In this document: in pieces, positions 1 through 11,235 of the stretch
Position numbering within the stretch: the stretch's first letter is position 1
Layout of the letters: each line of letters starts with the position of its first letter
Source of the DNA: Aquatica leii
Taxonomy: Eukaryota > Arthropoda > Insecta > Coleoptera > Lampyridae
Reading direction: 5' to 3'
Assembly (NCBI GenBank): GCA_035610365.1
Contig: CM069433.1
Span: 192,580,760-192,644,759, forward strand
DNA length: 64,000 nucleotides
Program-made: the position numbers and the translations under genes
Notes under the pieces: model-generated
Seen by the model: the letters and a program-made list of their open reading frames with translations, nothing else
The model's database searches: none
Told to the model about the DNA's origin: nothing

Positions 1-781
1 GCGACGTCTGTTCGCTCACAACAGAATGGTAGCACTTGTAACAAGATTTTAAGTTCGTAATTCCTCTACTCAACTATTCAAGTAGTCAAAAGTAATTAGT
101 TGGTAACGATAGCCACAGGAGACAGGTATGTTGTCATAAAAGAATAACTAACCACAATAACAATTTTAATGTAGAACCACTGATGATGATCACAGAATAT
201 ATAAGACTTCTTAATACAGAAATGCTAGTAGCATAGGCAACACACTATACATAAGTAAACTACAGTAAAAATATATATCGAAGAATAGTGTGTAGTAAAT
301 ATCGTTTACATAATTAGTAATATGGCTTTCACACTAAATTATCACAATTATTAAGGGAAGTATACAGCACACGTAGTATACGCGAATTTCTAATTAAATG
401 ATATCACAATTACGGTAATCAGTTCGGAAATACTATTAGTGACAGTTCCGTGAGTAACCTCGTTGACGACGAAAGAAAAACATATAAAAACACTTACCAG
501 CAATACAGGAATTTCCGCAGGTGCAAAGGAAGTACTTCCCCCGACACACACCCTGTAAATAATTTGAATCGCACTTCGTGTCAACCTAATATCTCACGAA
601 ATCCAAATCTACAAAGTCATTACTTAAATTTAAAAAGTATACATATTACACAACCCGAAAATCGGATGCTGATATACCCCTTTTCGTTGGTTTAATTAGT
701 TATAACCATAAGTTGTCTGAAGAAGAAATTAGTATCGTCCATCCAAATCTTTGTCAAGGTTCATTCACTCGTACATAGATA
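1..781. other. Intergenic stretch without a supported gene
   Basis: The sequence is AT-rich with short overlapping open frames on both strands that look like chance. I see no recognisable domain, repeat or RNA gene before the possible exon that ends at 782. Confidence 0.5.
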
Positions 782-960
782 TCAAATACTGTCGCAATCT
801 TTGACCGGGAAACTCCACCAGACCCCCAATTTCGCAGCGAGAAATCGCCTTACGCTGATGTTCGTATCCGGCAACGTGTTCACGTATTTAGCGGTCGTTG
901 GCGATAGCCATTTTTCGATAACGTACCAGATGTTAAATGAATGAATGTAAAATAAAATGG
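782..960 (-). CDS. Possible 3'-terminal coding exon, unknown protein
   Basis: On the minus strand a pyrimidine-rich tract ending in CTAACAG at 961-969 is followed by about 58 open codons and a TGA at 782-784. The base composition is richer in GC than the surroundings. The peptide contains WYVIEKWLSP near its start and LGVWWSFP near its end, and I do not recognise a family. No upstream partner exon was found and the next element on that side is a Penelope copy. This could be the last exon of a minus-strand gene or a chance open frame. The call rests only on the acceptor and the open frame. Confidence 0.2.
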
Positions 961-1516
961 CTGTTAGAAGGAAAACAGTATTACGATCGAAATTGTTACT
1001 AAAAACGACAATCGCTTACCCTGTAACGCGTTGAAGCAATCAGATCCTTTTTTAATTAGAATTCGTTTTCTAGATGATAAGATAAAACATAGCTATTCCA
1101 TGCGTACAGACCATTTTATAACATGCCCGTGTGACGACTTTCCATAAAATAAATCGCGCCGAGAAACCAACGTTAGAGGGCGTAAACCCGAATCTACTTT
1201 TACGTTGAAAATACATAGGCGTGCGCCAAGGAAATTTCGTCTGTAGCCACATAGGCGTGTATTAAAAAAATTCGACCGTAACAATAGTATATAACAAAAC
1301 ATGAAGCTCAAAAATAGCAAATGACAATGAAAAAAAGAATTACGGTTTCATCAAGTGAATTGATTATGAATTTTTGCTAAATTTCCATTTAGACATAAAA
1401 ACATTACTATGAAACCAACCAAAAATTGTCGTTGAGGACGGTTTCGTTTCGTCGTTCATTCTAGTTCAGTTTGTACATTGGTCGCTCTGGTTTTAAGTAT
1501 AGAACTATCAGTAGAC

Positions 1517-1528
1517 TACATAGAGGTT
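1517..1528. repeat. Target-site duplication of Penelope copy 1 (left)
   Basis: The 12-mer TACATAGAGGTT occurs here and again at 3674-3685, directly outside both ends of the Penelope-like element. It marks a single insertion event. Confidence 0.85.
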
Positions 1529-1562
1529 TATGTAATAGCGAAGGCTTCCACGGCCGGAATCT

Positions 1563-1835
1563 ATACTAACATTAGAATGTCTTCCGGGTTTGGACCGTGT
1601 CATAGTTGCAACCGAAGCTGCCAACGTTTCGCCCACTTTCGTAAGGGGCTTCATCAGGGCGTGAGATAAATCGCAAAACTCAAACAAGCAATCAAAATCT
1701 AACTAAAAACTTCTCAAAAGTTAAGTTATCCACTTGTGAAACAAGCCATAACCTAAACTCTGAAAAGGTAAGAAAGAAAACGATAACCTGAAAAAGCAAA
1801 CGAAAATCTAACAAAGAACCACTACCGAGTTAGGT
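1563..1835 (+). repeat. Left inverted terminal repeat of Penelope copy 1
   Basis: The reverse complement of this stretch is at 3401-3673 with only scattered differences. Both arms include the phrase read on one strand as CTGATGA through GAAAC. Confidence 0.8.
1627..1657 (-). ncRNA. Hammerhead-ribozyme-like core, Penelope left terminus
   Basis: On the minus strand CTGATGA is followed by one extra A, a GCCC/GGGC stem closed by an 11-base loop, and then GAAAC. These are the conserved boxes of a hammerhead ribozyme, and hammerheads are known in Penelope terminal repeats. I could not identify a convincing cleavage triplet or stem I, so activity is not claimed. Confidence 0.5.
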
Positions 1836-1881
1836 AATCAACTTGTGAACCAAGCCAGATTCTAAACTCCGTAGAAGTGAC

Positions 1882-3399
1882 TTAAGAAGAAATAGTCTCC
1901 GTATTTAAAGGAAAAGGATCGTCACGGATGGTTAAGCTCGACCCTGATTGGGTTACGGTTGCTAGGATAATCGGGAACCAAAGAGGGGATAGTTCGAAAC
2001 CATGATCGCGACTGAAGTTATTGGGGTGTTTGATGATTTCTATGCTTTCTCGGAATTTCCTGTTGAAAAAGAATGGCGATTTGGCAATCAACGAAACATT
2101 ATCAAAATCTATCTTGTGACCTGTAGTAAAATGATGTTCAGCGACCGCAGACTTGGAAGTATACCTTTTCCTTATACAACGATCATGTTCTGAAATGCGA
2201 GTAATGACGGAACGACCGGTTTCACCAATGTAGACTAAACCACAAGAACAGGGAATTTGGTATACCCCTTGAGATGAAAGTGTAGGAAATTTGTCTTTGG
2301 GAGAAGGAAGAATTTGAGAGATTTTGCCTGTCGAGTTGAATATGGGTTTAATACCATTCTTACGAAGGAGTTTTCCTATTTGATCTGTAACCTTGTGAAT
2401 GTAGGGTAAAAAGGCCAATTTCGGGTTGGATTCGGGAGTAGAAATGTCCTTAGGTAATCGAGTACGTGGATGTAAACGACGATTAATAACTCTATGAATA
2501 TCTCGCTTTACATAACCATTGTTCACTAAGGTTCTAATAAGATGACAGAATTCTGAGTCTAGATTCTCAGGTTGACAAATAGAAAAGGCACGATGGACCA
2601 AAGATTCAATAACAGAATGTTTCTGTGCAAGATGATGATGAGACGAAGCATGAAGGTATCTGTCCGTATGGGTGGGTTTGCGATAAACAGAATGGCCCAG
2701 AAGTCCGTCGGGCTTACGAGTCACAAGAACGTCAAGAAATGGAAGAGAACCATTACTTTCGATTTCCATAGTAAATTTGATATCTAAGTGATGATTGTTA
2801 AGATGATCAAGAAACTTAGACAATTCAAGATGACCATGAAACCAAACAATAAACGTGTTGTCAACATATCTAAACCACACTTTAGGTTTTAATATTGATG
2901 ATTCCAAAGCAACCGTTTCAAAGGATTCCATAAAAATGTTAGCTACAACAGGTGATAGAGGAGAACCCATAGCAGCACCAGAAACTTGTTCGTAAAACGT
3001 ATTGTCAAATTGGAAGTAAGTAGAAGATAGACACTTTTCAATAAGAGGAACCAAACTCAAGTCCTTGCCATTTTGAGACAAAATCTGTTTGATGATAATA
3101 AGCGAATCCTTAATAGGAACTTTAGTAAAAAGTGAAGTAACATCAAAGCTCACGAGAAGATCTTGGGGTTCAAGTTTTATAGTTTCTAGACGTTGAATAA
3201 AATGCTGAGAGTTGAGGATGTGAGAAGAAGTTTTACCTGTAAACTCGCAAAGAATGTTGGACAAGAACTTGGATAGCTTGTAGGTAGGAGATTGGATAGT
3301 ACTGACGATAGGTCGAAAAGGAATACCTTGTTTGTGAATTTTGCGAAGTCCGTATAGACGAGGTGGTTTAGAATCTGATGGGGTAAGTCGACGTTTAGT
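1882..3399 (-). pseudogene. Penelope reverse transcriptase with C-terminal GIY-YIG endonuclease, N-terminally truncated
   Basis: The protein copies element RNA into DNA and nicks the target through its GIY-YIG domain. The open frame is about 505 codons. It begins with PPRLYGLRKIHK, a typical Penelope finger motif, then shows FDVTSLFTKVP and a palm box reading RYVDNTF where active relatives usually have YVDD. The final third carries GVYQIPCSCGLVYIGETGRS, the GIY-YIG core, followed by histidines and a glutamate-rich tail. The N-terminal part, including the DKGNATVVL box visible in copy 2, is absent. With that loss and the altered palm box it is probably inactive. Confidence 0.9.
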
Positions 3400-3400
3400 T

Positions 3401-3673
3401 TACCTAACTCGGTAGTGGTTCTTTGTTAGATTTTCGTTTGCTTTTTCAGGTTATCGTTTTCTTTCTTACCTTTTCAGAGTTTAGGCTATGGCTTGTTTCA
3501 CAAGTGGATAACCTAACTTTTGAGAAGTTTTTAGTTAGATTTCGATTGCTTGTTTGAGTTTTGCGATTTATCTTACGCCCTGATGAAGCCCCTTACGAAA
3601 GTGGGCGAAACGTTGGCAGCTTCGGTTGGAACTATGACACGGTCCAAACCCGGAAGACATTCTAATGTTAGTA
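3401..3673 (+). repeat. Right inverted terminal repeat of Penelope copy 1
   Basis: It mirrors 1563-1835. It ends at CTAATGTTAGTA, the same right boundary seen in copy 2, immediately before the 12-bp target duplication. Confidence 0.8.
3580..3610 (+). ncRNA. Hammerhead-ribozyme-like core, Penelope right terminus
   Basis: Plus-strand CTGATGA (3580-3586), an extra A, GCCC (3588-3591) pairing with GGGC (3603-3606), then GAAA (3607-3610). It is the inverted counterpart of the core at 1627-1657. Confidence 0.5.
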
Positions 3674-3685
3674 TACATAGAGGTT
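3674..3685. repeat. Target-site duplication of Penelope copy 1 (right)
   Basis: Second copy of TACATAGAGGTT; see 1517-1528. Confidence 0.85.
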
Positions 3686-5555
3686 ACCACCGTTTTTCTA
3701 CATTTAAAGAAATACTTTTAGATGGTATAATTTGCCCGCTACTTAAATTAGTTTATGAACTGAAACAGGCTACTCGTGTTTGATATTTAAAATTAAACAA
3801 AGTACTAAAAGAATACACGTTTATTAGAAGAATATAACTGTAATCTAATGTAGCCTAAATAAGAAATGAACAAGAAAGAGTCTCTAACATAATTGAGATA
3901 AAGTTAACCAACTTAAAACTGGAAAGTAACAAAACCCTATTCAATTTAAAATTTCTGAACTGAAAGACTTACTACAAGATAGAAATACTTCAAAAAGCAT
4001 TTTATTAGTTTTTTTTCAAGATCCTTAATACCTTTGATGCTTCTGTTACATCTGATTTAAAGTATAACTAGTAATCAACTTCAACTCATTTTAAATTAAC
4101 TAAAGTTTAACAAACCTAATATCGATATGTAGAAGTTTTACTGATATTGAAACATTTATTATAAAAAATTTGATTTTGTTTCAACGTCCAATAAATTCAA
4201 AATCTAAAGAATCACATTAACAAAGTTTCATTGAATTATTTATGACCCATTTTTTATTCTGTGTAAAATTATTCATGTAAACTTTTCAACTACAAAACTC
4301 AAAATTTAATTTTTATTAATTTATTTAAAATACTTGATTTTGTACGTAAATTTTAAGAAACTTCCGCTAAGCTAAAAATAAAAGAATAGGTTAGAATCGT
4401 ACACAAAGAACGCCTGCTAAAACGGTATATCGATTATACATTCTAAAAACGTAGTATCGCTTTTAAAGTGGAAATAAAAGAAGAGAAAATTGTAAACAAG
4501 TAATTTAAAAAAACCAATAAGAAAAAGCTTTAGAATCGGCACTGGGTAAAATTTTATGGTTCATACAATATTAGTAATTGAATGTTTTTGCATCATTAAA
4601 GTTAAATAAATAAATAGTTTCTATTCTAATTCCATTTTGAATAATTAAACAGTAGTTTATAAAATACTTCAATATTTTATATTGTCTACATTACAGTTAG
4701 TATTATACGTTATTTAAGATAATTAAATGTACGTTATCGCCAACGTTCAATTTAACTGTGTTGATAAATGTTATTTTCTGTCGGCTGTGTGCTGCGTTTT
4801 TTTCCAAATTCTGCAATACGTACTTCACCAAATGCAATTATTAGTTTTTGTTATCTGGTAATTCATTTTCTCCGTACTGGGTTCGAACCTAATTCATAAA
4901 AACAATCTTAGAGAAATTTGCCATATTAAATACTTTTTTTATATTTGTTTGTGGATTACTACTGAAAGTCATTGACTCGTTTATAACATTTTTTCAATAC
5001 ATTTACAGTCGCTTCCGTGTCATCAAAACGAGAAACAAATTTTGTTAAAAAGTGTTACGGTAAAACGTAAACCTTGCACTAGGCTGAAGTGCGATCACTA
5101 ACCGATAACTTAATCACTACAAAAGCAGCAGCGGTAACGCAAAATTTCGTAAAGTGGGAAGTGGAATAGTAACTAATTCAATTTAAAAAAACTCGAGTGG
5201 TCACCACAGAACTTTCCTATAAGGAATGATGAAGGAATGTCTACATATTTTTTAAGGTTATGTTGTCATAAAATCATTTTGAAGTGATATGTACACGTTT
5301 ATATTGATTTCCTAGCATGCTCGACTAACCCTTATTTGTTCGCCTCGATATTATTTCCCCCTTTAGTAAATCAGTAAAAAAATCGTCGCTGGCAGGATTG
5401 GAAACTATATTATATTTGTAAATTCATTTTAAATTACAAATTAAATATCTGATGAACTATTAATATTAGAAATTTTTTATTTGAATAAATTGTTAAGAAG
5501 AATTATCTTTACAAGATACTGTAAAAATAATTCCAATATTTTACATACGTACAAT
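3686..5555. other. AT-rich intergenic DNA
   Basis: No open frame or repeat of note was recognised. A GGTTCGAACC-like word near 4868 resembles a tRNA B box but has no partner A box or cloverleaf. Confidence 0.5.
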
Positions 5556-5632
5556 GTTAACAAGGAATTTGGTGTACACCTTGAAATAAAAGTATAGGAA
5601 ATTTGTTCTTAGAAGCAGAAATAATTTGAGAC

Positions 5633-5877
5633 AGGGTAAATCGTTTATTTATTTAATACAGTTTAAATGCAAGCTTTCGAGCCTAGCAAAGTTCTTCGTC
5701 AGACAGTATAAATTTAATTAATTTGACAATTGTTAAACGATAGTAACTACAAACAATAACTCGTTAATAAGTTACCTCAGTTTTACAATTGTCAAATTAA
5801 TTTAATTTATATTGCCTGACGAAGAGCTTTGCTAATTTTGCATTTAAATTGTATTAAATAAATACACCATTTACCCT
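5633..5877. mobile_element. 245-bp palindromic insertion inside Penelope copy 3
   Basis: AGGGTAA at the left end is inverted as TTACCCT at the right end, and the two halves are imperfect inverted copies of roughly 100 bp. The 9-mer AATTTGAGA occurs at 5623-5631 and 5925-5933, a candidate target duplication that would also enclose 47 bp beyond the palindrome. Each half holds a hammerhead-like CTGACGA box. It may be a non-autonomous Penelope-terminus derivative rather than a DNA-transposon MITE. Confidence 0.6.
5675..5702 (-). ncRNA. Hammerhead-like core in the palindromic insertion
   Basis: On the minus strand CTGACGA, one extra A, GAAC, an 8-base loop, GCTC, then GAAA. The right half of the palindrome reads GAGC at the first stem strand, which would pair perfectly with GCTC, so the left half carries one mismatch. 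In the right half the GAAA side is deleted. Confidence 0.4.
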
Positions 5878-7340
5878 AAGAAAATTTTTAATAGGCTTTA
5901 TGGTAAAACTTTTATGTCTAAAAAAATTTGAGAGATTTTGCCTGTTAAATATGGGTTTACTGCCACTCTTACAAAGAATTTTGCCTAATTGATCTGTGAC
6001 CTTAAAAGGTACGGTAACAATGCAAATTTTGAATTAGATTCAGAAGTGGAAATGTCTTTAGCTACTCGAGCACGTAGATGTAGACGACAATTAATAGCTA
6101 CTTTAATATCAACAAGATGATGGAGTTACAACTCTATATTCTTAGGTAGGCTAATAAAAAAAACGCAATGAACCAAAGATTCAATAACAGAAAATTTCTG
6201 AGTAAGATAATGATGAGACGAAACGCGAAATAGTCCAAAAGTCCGTCAAGTTTACGAGTCACAAAAAATTTGAGAAATAAGAGAGAACTATTAGTTTCAA
6301 TTTCCATAGTAAAGTTGATATCTGGTTGTTGGTTGTTCAGATGTTCAAGAAACTTAAACAATTATAGATGACAATAAAAGCAAACAATAAACGTGTGGTC
6401 AACATACCTAAACCAGACTTTAGGTTTTAATATTTATGATACCAAAACAACCGTTTCAAAAGATTCCATAAATATGTTAGCTAAAACAGGTGATAGCATT
6501 TGTTATTAAATTGGAAGCAGATGGATGACAAGCACTTATCAATAAGAGGAATCAAACTTAAACCTTTGTAATGTAATGGCAAAACAAAAAAAAAGACCTT
6601 GGAGTTTAAGCTTCGTGGTTTCCAAACATTGAATAAAATACTGTGAGTTGAGTATGTTAGACAAGAAGTTGACTAGCCTGTAGATAGAAAATTGGATAGT
6701 ACTGACAATCGGAAAAAGGTATACCTTGTTTGTGAACTTTGGAAAGCCCGTATAGACGAAGTAGTTTTAAATCTAACGGAGTAAGTCGACGTTTGGTTCA
6801 TGAAGTAAATTAGATCTGATGATTTGGCTGCCATTAGGTTTAATCCTAGAAATGTAATTACGACTTAAATGAGGGTAGGTTTCCTTTGATAAAATAGACG
6901 ACCGTTTTCAAAAAGCAAGTAGTAGATTGTGATTTTTGCATTTCAATAATTAAACCTTTTTTTTCAGGTTGCTGGTGAGTAATGTTGTTAATGAGGTTTC
7001 AATCGTCCGGGAATAGATAAAGATAATATAATTGTACAGAAATAGTGTCTAACTCTCGTTTGGTGTGCTTAATCCGTTCGCGTATCAACGCTAGACTAGC
7101 ACGGTGTAAAACGTTTTTATAAGAACGTGTTTGAATGTGATACTTGATTTTGAGGAATGTTGGCATGACGTTGTAATCAAAATTTATCTGAATACTTCGA
7201 TAATGATCATAAATGTGATACTACAATAATCGAAAGAAAATACTCTAGTTGTATCGAAAATTAAAGAAATTACCAAAATATTGGAAATTTTGGGATAATG
7301 CTACAAGTCTTTTCTTCCGAATACTAACGGTTTTTAAACA

Positions 7341-7409
7341 GTTTTGGTCATACTGTCTGTAACAACAGTCAGTGTAGAACGCTCTTTTTCAATAATGAAA
7401 CGAGCGTAA
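7341..7409 (+). pseudogene. hAT transposase dimerisation-domain scrap
   Basis: The frame reads VLVILSVTTVSVERSFSIMKRA and then meets a stop. The phrase with SVERSFS matches the conserved C-terminal dimerisation segment of hAT transposases. Nothing else of the transposase is in frame around it. Further downstream, 7600-7740 resembles the 3' tail of a LINE, but I cannot assign it. Confidence 0.55.
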
Positions 7410-8350
7410 ATTCCCCTTCGAATTAAAGTGAAAACTGGGAGGTTGAAATCATCCCTGACAAAGTCTTGGACATCATGGCTAGACGAAAGCCCAGATGCTT
7501 TAAGGCATTATACATTGTGTCCCAATTTTGATGCTCACCATTGGTATCTTAGTTATTAGATAAACGTACAAAGTAAAGCTGTTAAAAATGGCGGATACAC
7601 TCACTTCCAGTTTCTTTATCAGACTCAGATAGAACCGAGAGAATAAAAAACCAGCTCTATACCAAATTTCAAGTTACTAGGACTTTTGATTCGAGAGTTA
7701 TCGTGGGTACATCGTTACACGCTGACACACAGATTCCAAAAATTTTGTTGTCAAAAATATATTTATCTGATTCAGGAGACCTTGAAACTTAAAATTATGC
7801 AATAAACATTTTTTGCAAAAAAAATGCGATCGCTGTTTACACCTGACAAACACTGAAAGTAGACAAATCAAAGAATAAGTATATTTATTGCAATAACAAC
7901 ATTTAAATAGAATAAAAATAATCAGAAAACTAAGTACACAATAAATAATTGTTCGCAAGTAAAAAAATTGCAATAATGCTAGTATTACGAAGTATTCCAC
8001 ATGGCCTGACTCCAATAATCCATTAGGATTTAGTTATTTAATTTTGACATCTATGTACGTCCTAATTATCGCTCAAAAAAAAAACTAATTGAGTAATAGT
8101 TAAAAATTTTCTGAAATAACAGACGTGGTGACCAAACTTGCTCAGCAATGTAACACATAAAAATCGTAATTGATTTTTAAATTAATAACGTGGATGTTTC
8201 ATGATACTTAAAAAGTACATATCACTAGAAATTTCGTTAGAAACGAAAAAATAATAATCAGCAAAATCCAACTCATAGATGATTAATAAATCTGAGGCTA
8301 AACGCCATCTCGTAGGAACGGAGCTACGTACGAGTTAATCCACATTTAGG

Positions 8351-8691
8351 AAACTATGAAGTTGTTAGTTAGATAGTAAATATTAAAACCGCAAATTTCA
8401 AAAAATTTATATACGCGGCATAATATTTCTAACTGTACTACGCCAGTGCAAAAATTTGTTTATATAATTGCAGAAACCATCTTAGAGACCAGTGGACAGC
8501 TGTTTCGTCCTATTTGGACTCCTCAGCACTAGAGTACTCTAATGCAGTTTCCACAACTACATAAAACAAATTGCCATAGTTTTATCTATCAGTTAAAAAT
8601 ATTATGCCGCGTATAATTCAAATACATTTTTTGAAATTTGCGGTATCAATATTTACTATCTAACTAACAACTTCATAGTTTAGTACTCATA
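8351..8691. mobile_element. Inverted-repeat MITE-like element
   Basis: AAACTATGAAG at the left end is inverted at the right end, and about 90 bp inward on each side also match in inverted orientation, including a block containing GCCGCGTATA. The roughly 160-bp centre is unique. No coding capacity is visible and a clear target duplication was not found. Confidence 0.65.
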
Positions 8692-9560
8692 GATGACGTT
8701 TACTACTGGGCCAAATTCATACAGCGCAAGAAACCATAGTAAGGTTCTTAACATAAAAATGATGCCAAATACTACAAAAATACAAAATGTCTTGTAGTTT
8801 ATTTTAATATGTTGGATTTATGCCAATAGCAAAAGACCAAGTTTGCAGTTTTGAAAAACTTGTACGAGCTGTACAGTACCTAAAAACGTCAAAATGTCTC
8901 TTCTAAAATTAGCAATTTCTTTTAAAACATTCAAAATCTTTGTTTTGGTTCTGTATTATGTCAAATATTGGAAAACGTACTCATCACAGATAATAACTTT
9001 GAAGTAAATTGTTATATCATAGTCTCATTTGTTTTGACGGCTCTAGTTGGAAAAATTTTATTTAATTTTTAAGGTTTTAAAACCATCAAACATTGCAATC
9101 ACATTTCAGCTATTTTTTATGTACAGTGCTGATTTAAAACCATAATGCACGGTTTTTGAGCATAAATTTTATTTTCCGTGTACTTGATGGAAAAGTTATA
9201 CACCATGATGAAACTTTTCTTGTTAGCATCATTTTTATTCACTATCTTAGTTAGCAACACTTTTTTTTATTTATGATTTATGATCAACATTTTTTTTATC
9301 ACGGATTCAAATGCATTTTGTAAAGCTCAATTCTGTTTACTGCATCTTACGATGTCGCTGTAAAGATTCGTTTTTTCTTTGGTTTTGTGTGTCATCTAAT
9401 AGTATGACCAAAATATAGCCGCAATCTTCTACATGATCTTCTGTGCAGCGCAATTACCAACACTACCTTCATACGCAAAAAACTAGCATCAACTTCTTTT
9501 TCTAGAAGCTCCTTCATATTATCAATCAATAGAACTTAAAATGTTTTTGCCACAGTCAGT
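8692..9560. other. AT-rich stretch, no supported gene
   Basis: A few short minus-strand frames around 9330-9530 keep some codons open but resemble no family I can name. Confidence 0.4.
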
Positions 9561-10130
9561 AGATTAGATTAGATTTTCTCCGAGTTTTTTAAAAAATTTT
9601 CGTGTACGGGTGCGCGCACCTGTTAAAATTTGAATTTTGTGTAAGTTTGTGTAGTCAGTCTTAAGATCTGGTAAGTTCGAGGTTTCGGGAAGGGTAGAGG
9701 TGATACAACGTGTATATTTTTCACCGGTGTTAAATTACATATTAACACACGAGTCATTGACACGATAATAATGTGCAGATTTTTTATTACTGGTTAGCCA
9801 AACAACTTTATTGTTGACGGTAGCTTTATTTTACCTATTCAAGTTATTTTAATTTAATGAAGTATTAATTTTTAATGCATGATTCTCATTAAAGAAATAA
9901 AAAAATAGTCTACACATTATAAGCATGTCAATGACTCGTATGTTAATAGGTAACGTAACACCGGAGAAAAAAAATATACATACCCTCGAAACCTCAAACT
10001 TACCCGATCTTATCCGATTACACAAACTTACAAAAACTTTAAATTTGAATAGTTGCAGGCACACCCAAACGTACACAAACTTTATTTTTTTTAAAACCCG
10101 CAGGAAAATCTGATTTAGAACAGCCCTACT
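9561..10130. mobile_element. Foldback element with arms of about 220 bp
   Basis: The stretches 9561-9785 and 9900-10130 are imperfect inverted copies of each other, recognisable by TTAGATT and TTCTCC at the left end and in shared words such as CACGAGTCATTGACA with its inverse CAATGACTCGT. About 115 bp separate the arms. The short open frames here are by-products of the repeat. Confidence 0.6.
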
Positions 10131-10426
10131 CTACTACTACCGTTATTTTAACGTTTCAGGTAAACCAACAATATTTTATCCATAAAAGTATCAATATTTT
10201 AATTTATTTGTAAAGTTAAAGTTAAAGCTTTAGAAGTTTTTACGTAAGAATCTTTAAAAATTAATTTTTATTTTGCCAGCCGTAAGTTTTTTTATACTTT
10301 GCGTTGGAATTTTTGGGCAACAAACTTGACTCTGTTTCTGATACTAATTGTGAAATTTCTACATTATTCTTGTTGAATTGACAGTTTTTTTATTGACCTT
10401 TTATTTACTTGCTAATGTTTTGTTAC

Positions 10427-10575
10427 TGTAGAATTTACTAAAATTGCGTTGTTGCGTATTCAATGACGCATTTCTTATTGAGACAAACTAAAACGTTTTT
10501 AATTAACAGAAAACTTGCTTGAAAAAGAGATACGTTACTGAATACGGAACAACGCAATTCCGTGTAAATTCTACA
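10427..10575 (+). repeat. Candidate 5' LTR of the Copia element, partly self-complementary
   Basis: It begins TGTAGAATTTAC and ends GTAAATTCTACA, and further inward AATTGCGTTGTTGCGTATTC is mirrored by GAATACGGAACAACGCAATT. So this 149-bp LTR can largely fold on itself. The Copia-type primer site begins at the next base, which decides the LTR end. Confidence 0.6.
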
Positions 10576-10662
10576 GGTTATGAGCCCAGTCGTTTGCGTA
10601 TAAAAGTGAAATAAACAGTGTTCATAATTTTATTTTAAATCTGTTTTTTGTTTTGTACAAGT

Positions 10663-10722
10663 ATGGCTGAGTTCAAAATTCTTGTCGACAAGTTGGAGGA
10701 CCCTTCTAATTGGGTCAAATAA
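10663..10722 (+). pseudogene. Copia gag start, stopped after 19 codons
   Basis: The frame starts MAEFKILVDKLEDPSNWVK, typical of Copia gag N-termini, and hits TAA where relatives have a tryptophan codon. Downstream at 10751-11104 a 117-codon frame with KHKKVCTS and EEESFASKK seems to be further decayed Copia polyprotein, but it matches less clearly. Confidence 0.6.
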
Positions 10723-11235
10723 AAGTGGCAAATGAACAAAGACGGTTACAGTGCTTACATCCAAAGGTATAATTGTATGCAGCAGGGACGATGTTTTAAA
10801 ACACAAAAAGGTGTGTACGTCCAAGATCAGCACACAAGTAAACACCGATCCAGTTTATGAAGACAAAAAATCTACAGCTTCGAAGGAAGTTTTAAAATCG
10901 CAAGGTTTTTTGTGGTTTGACAATGAGTCAAACAATGATGACTCACCGGAAGAAGAATCTTTTGCTTCGAAAAAGGAACGATGTTGCCACGTAGTAATCG
11001 ATAGCGATCTTTGTCAGCGTGGTGAGTACGCGTCATTGCTAAAAATTGATGGTTCTAAGATAACCCCAACTTCCTATAATAAGGCTATAGAGTCAAAACA
11101 ATAAAGAATAGTTAGCAACTATGAAGGAGAAAATCTCGGCTCATGCAGAGAACAACACGTAGAAGCTTGTACATCTTCCTAAAGATACTAAAATAATTCA
11201 AAATTGATGGGTTTTAAAAATAAAATAGCTTTCAG

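Larger units (their letters stand above)
1529..3673 (-). mobile_element. Penelope-like retroelement, copy 1, with inverted terminal repeats
   Basis: This element carries one truncated reverse transcriptase/GIY-YIG frame on the minus strand. About 273 bp at each end (1563-1835 and 3401-3673) are inverted copies of each other, and a 12-bp target duplication lies outside. Penelope elements are known to carry terminal repeats in direct or inverted arrangement, so this form fits the family. The coding frame opens right after a TAA at the edge of the right arm, so the N-terminal part of the protein was lost when this copy formed. The left arm on the minus strand and the right arm on the plus strand both contain a hammerhead-like core. 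Confidence 0.88.
5556..7005 (-). mobile_element. Decayed Penelope-like copy 3
   Basis: Short segments match the minus-strand Penelope coding sequence of copy 1 throughout, for example the words around 5575, 5940, 6290-6360 and 6680-6800. Stops and indels break every frame; one remnant of about 75 codons at 6134-6361 keeps FLEHLNNQQPDINFTMEIE. Beyond 6800 the copy runs further toward the 5' end than copy 1 and its 6965-7005 segment resembles the right part of copy 2. It is the oldest of the three copies and is interrupted by the palindromic insertion at 5633-5877. Confidence 0.7.

Noticed and set aside
390..695. Overlapping open frames of 64 and 81 codons on opposite strands
   Set aside because: No motif, no splice signals and composition like the flanks; chance frames.
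1070..1320. Minus-strand frames of 60 and 75 codons
   Set aside because: Hydrophobic, low-complexity translation of AT-rich DNA without family resemblance.
2002..2787. Plus-strand frames inside Penelope copy 1
   Set aside because: Shadows of the minus-strand polymerase, which shows the real motifs.
4860..4885. GGTTCGAACC word resembling a tRNA B box
   Set aside because: No A box at the right distance and no cloverleaf.
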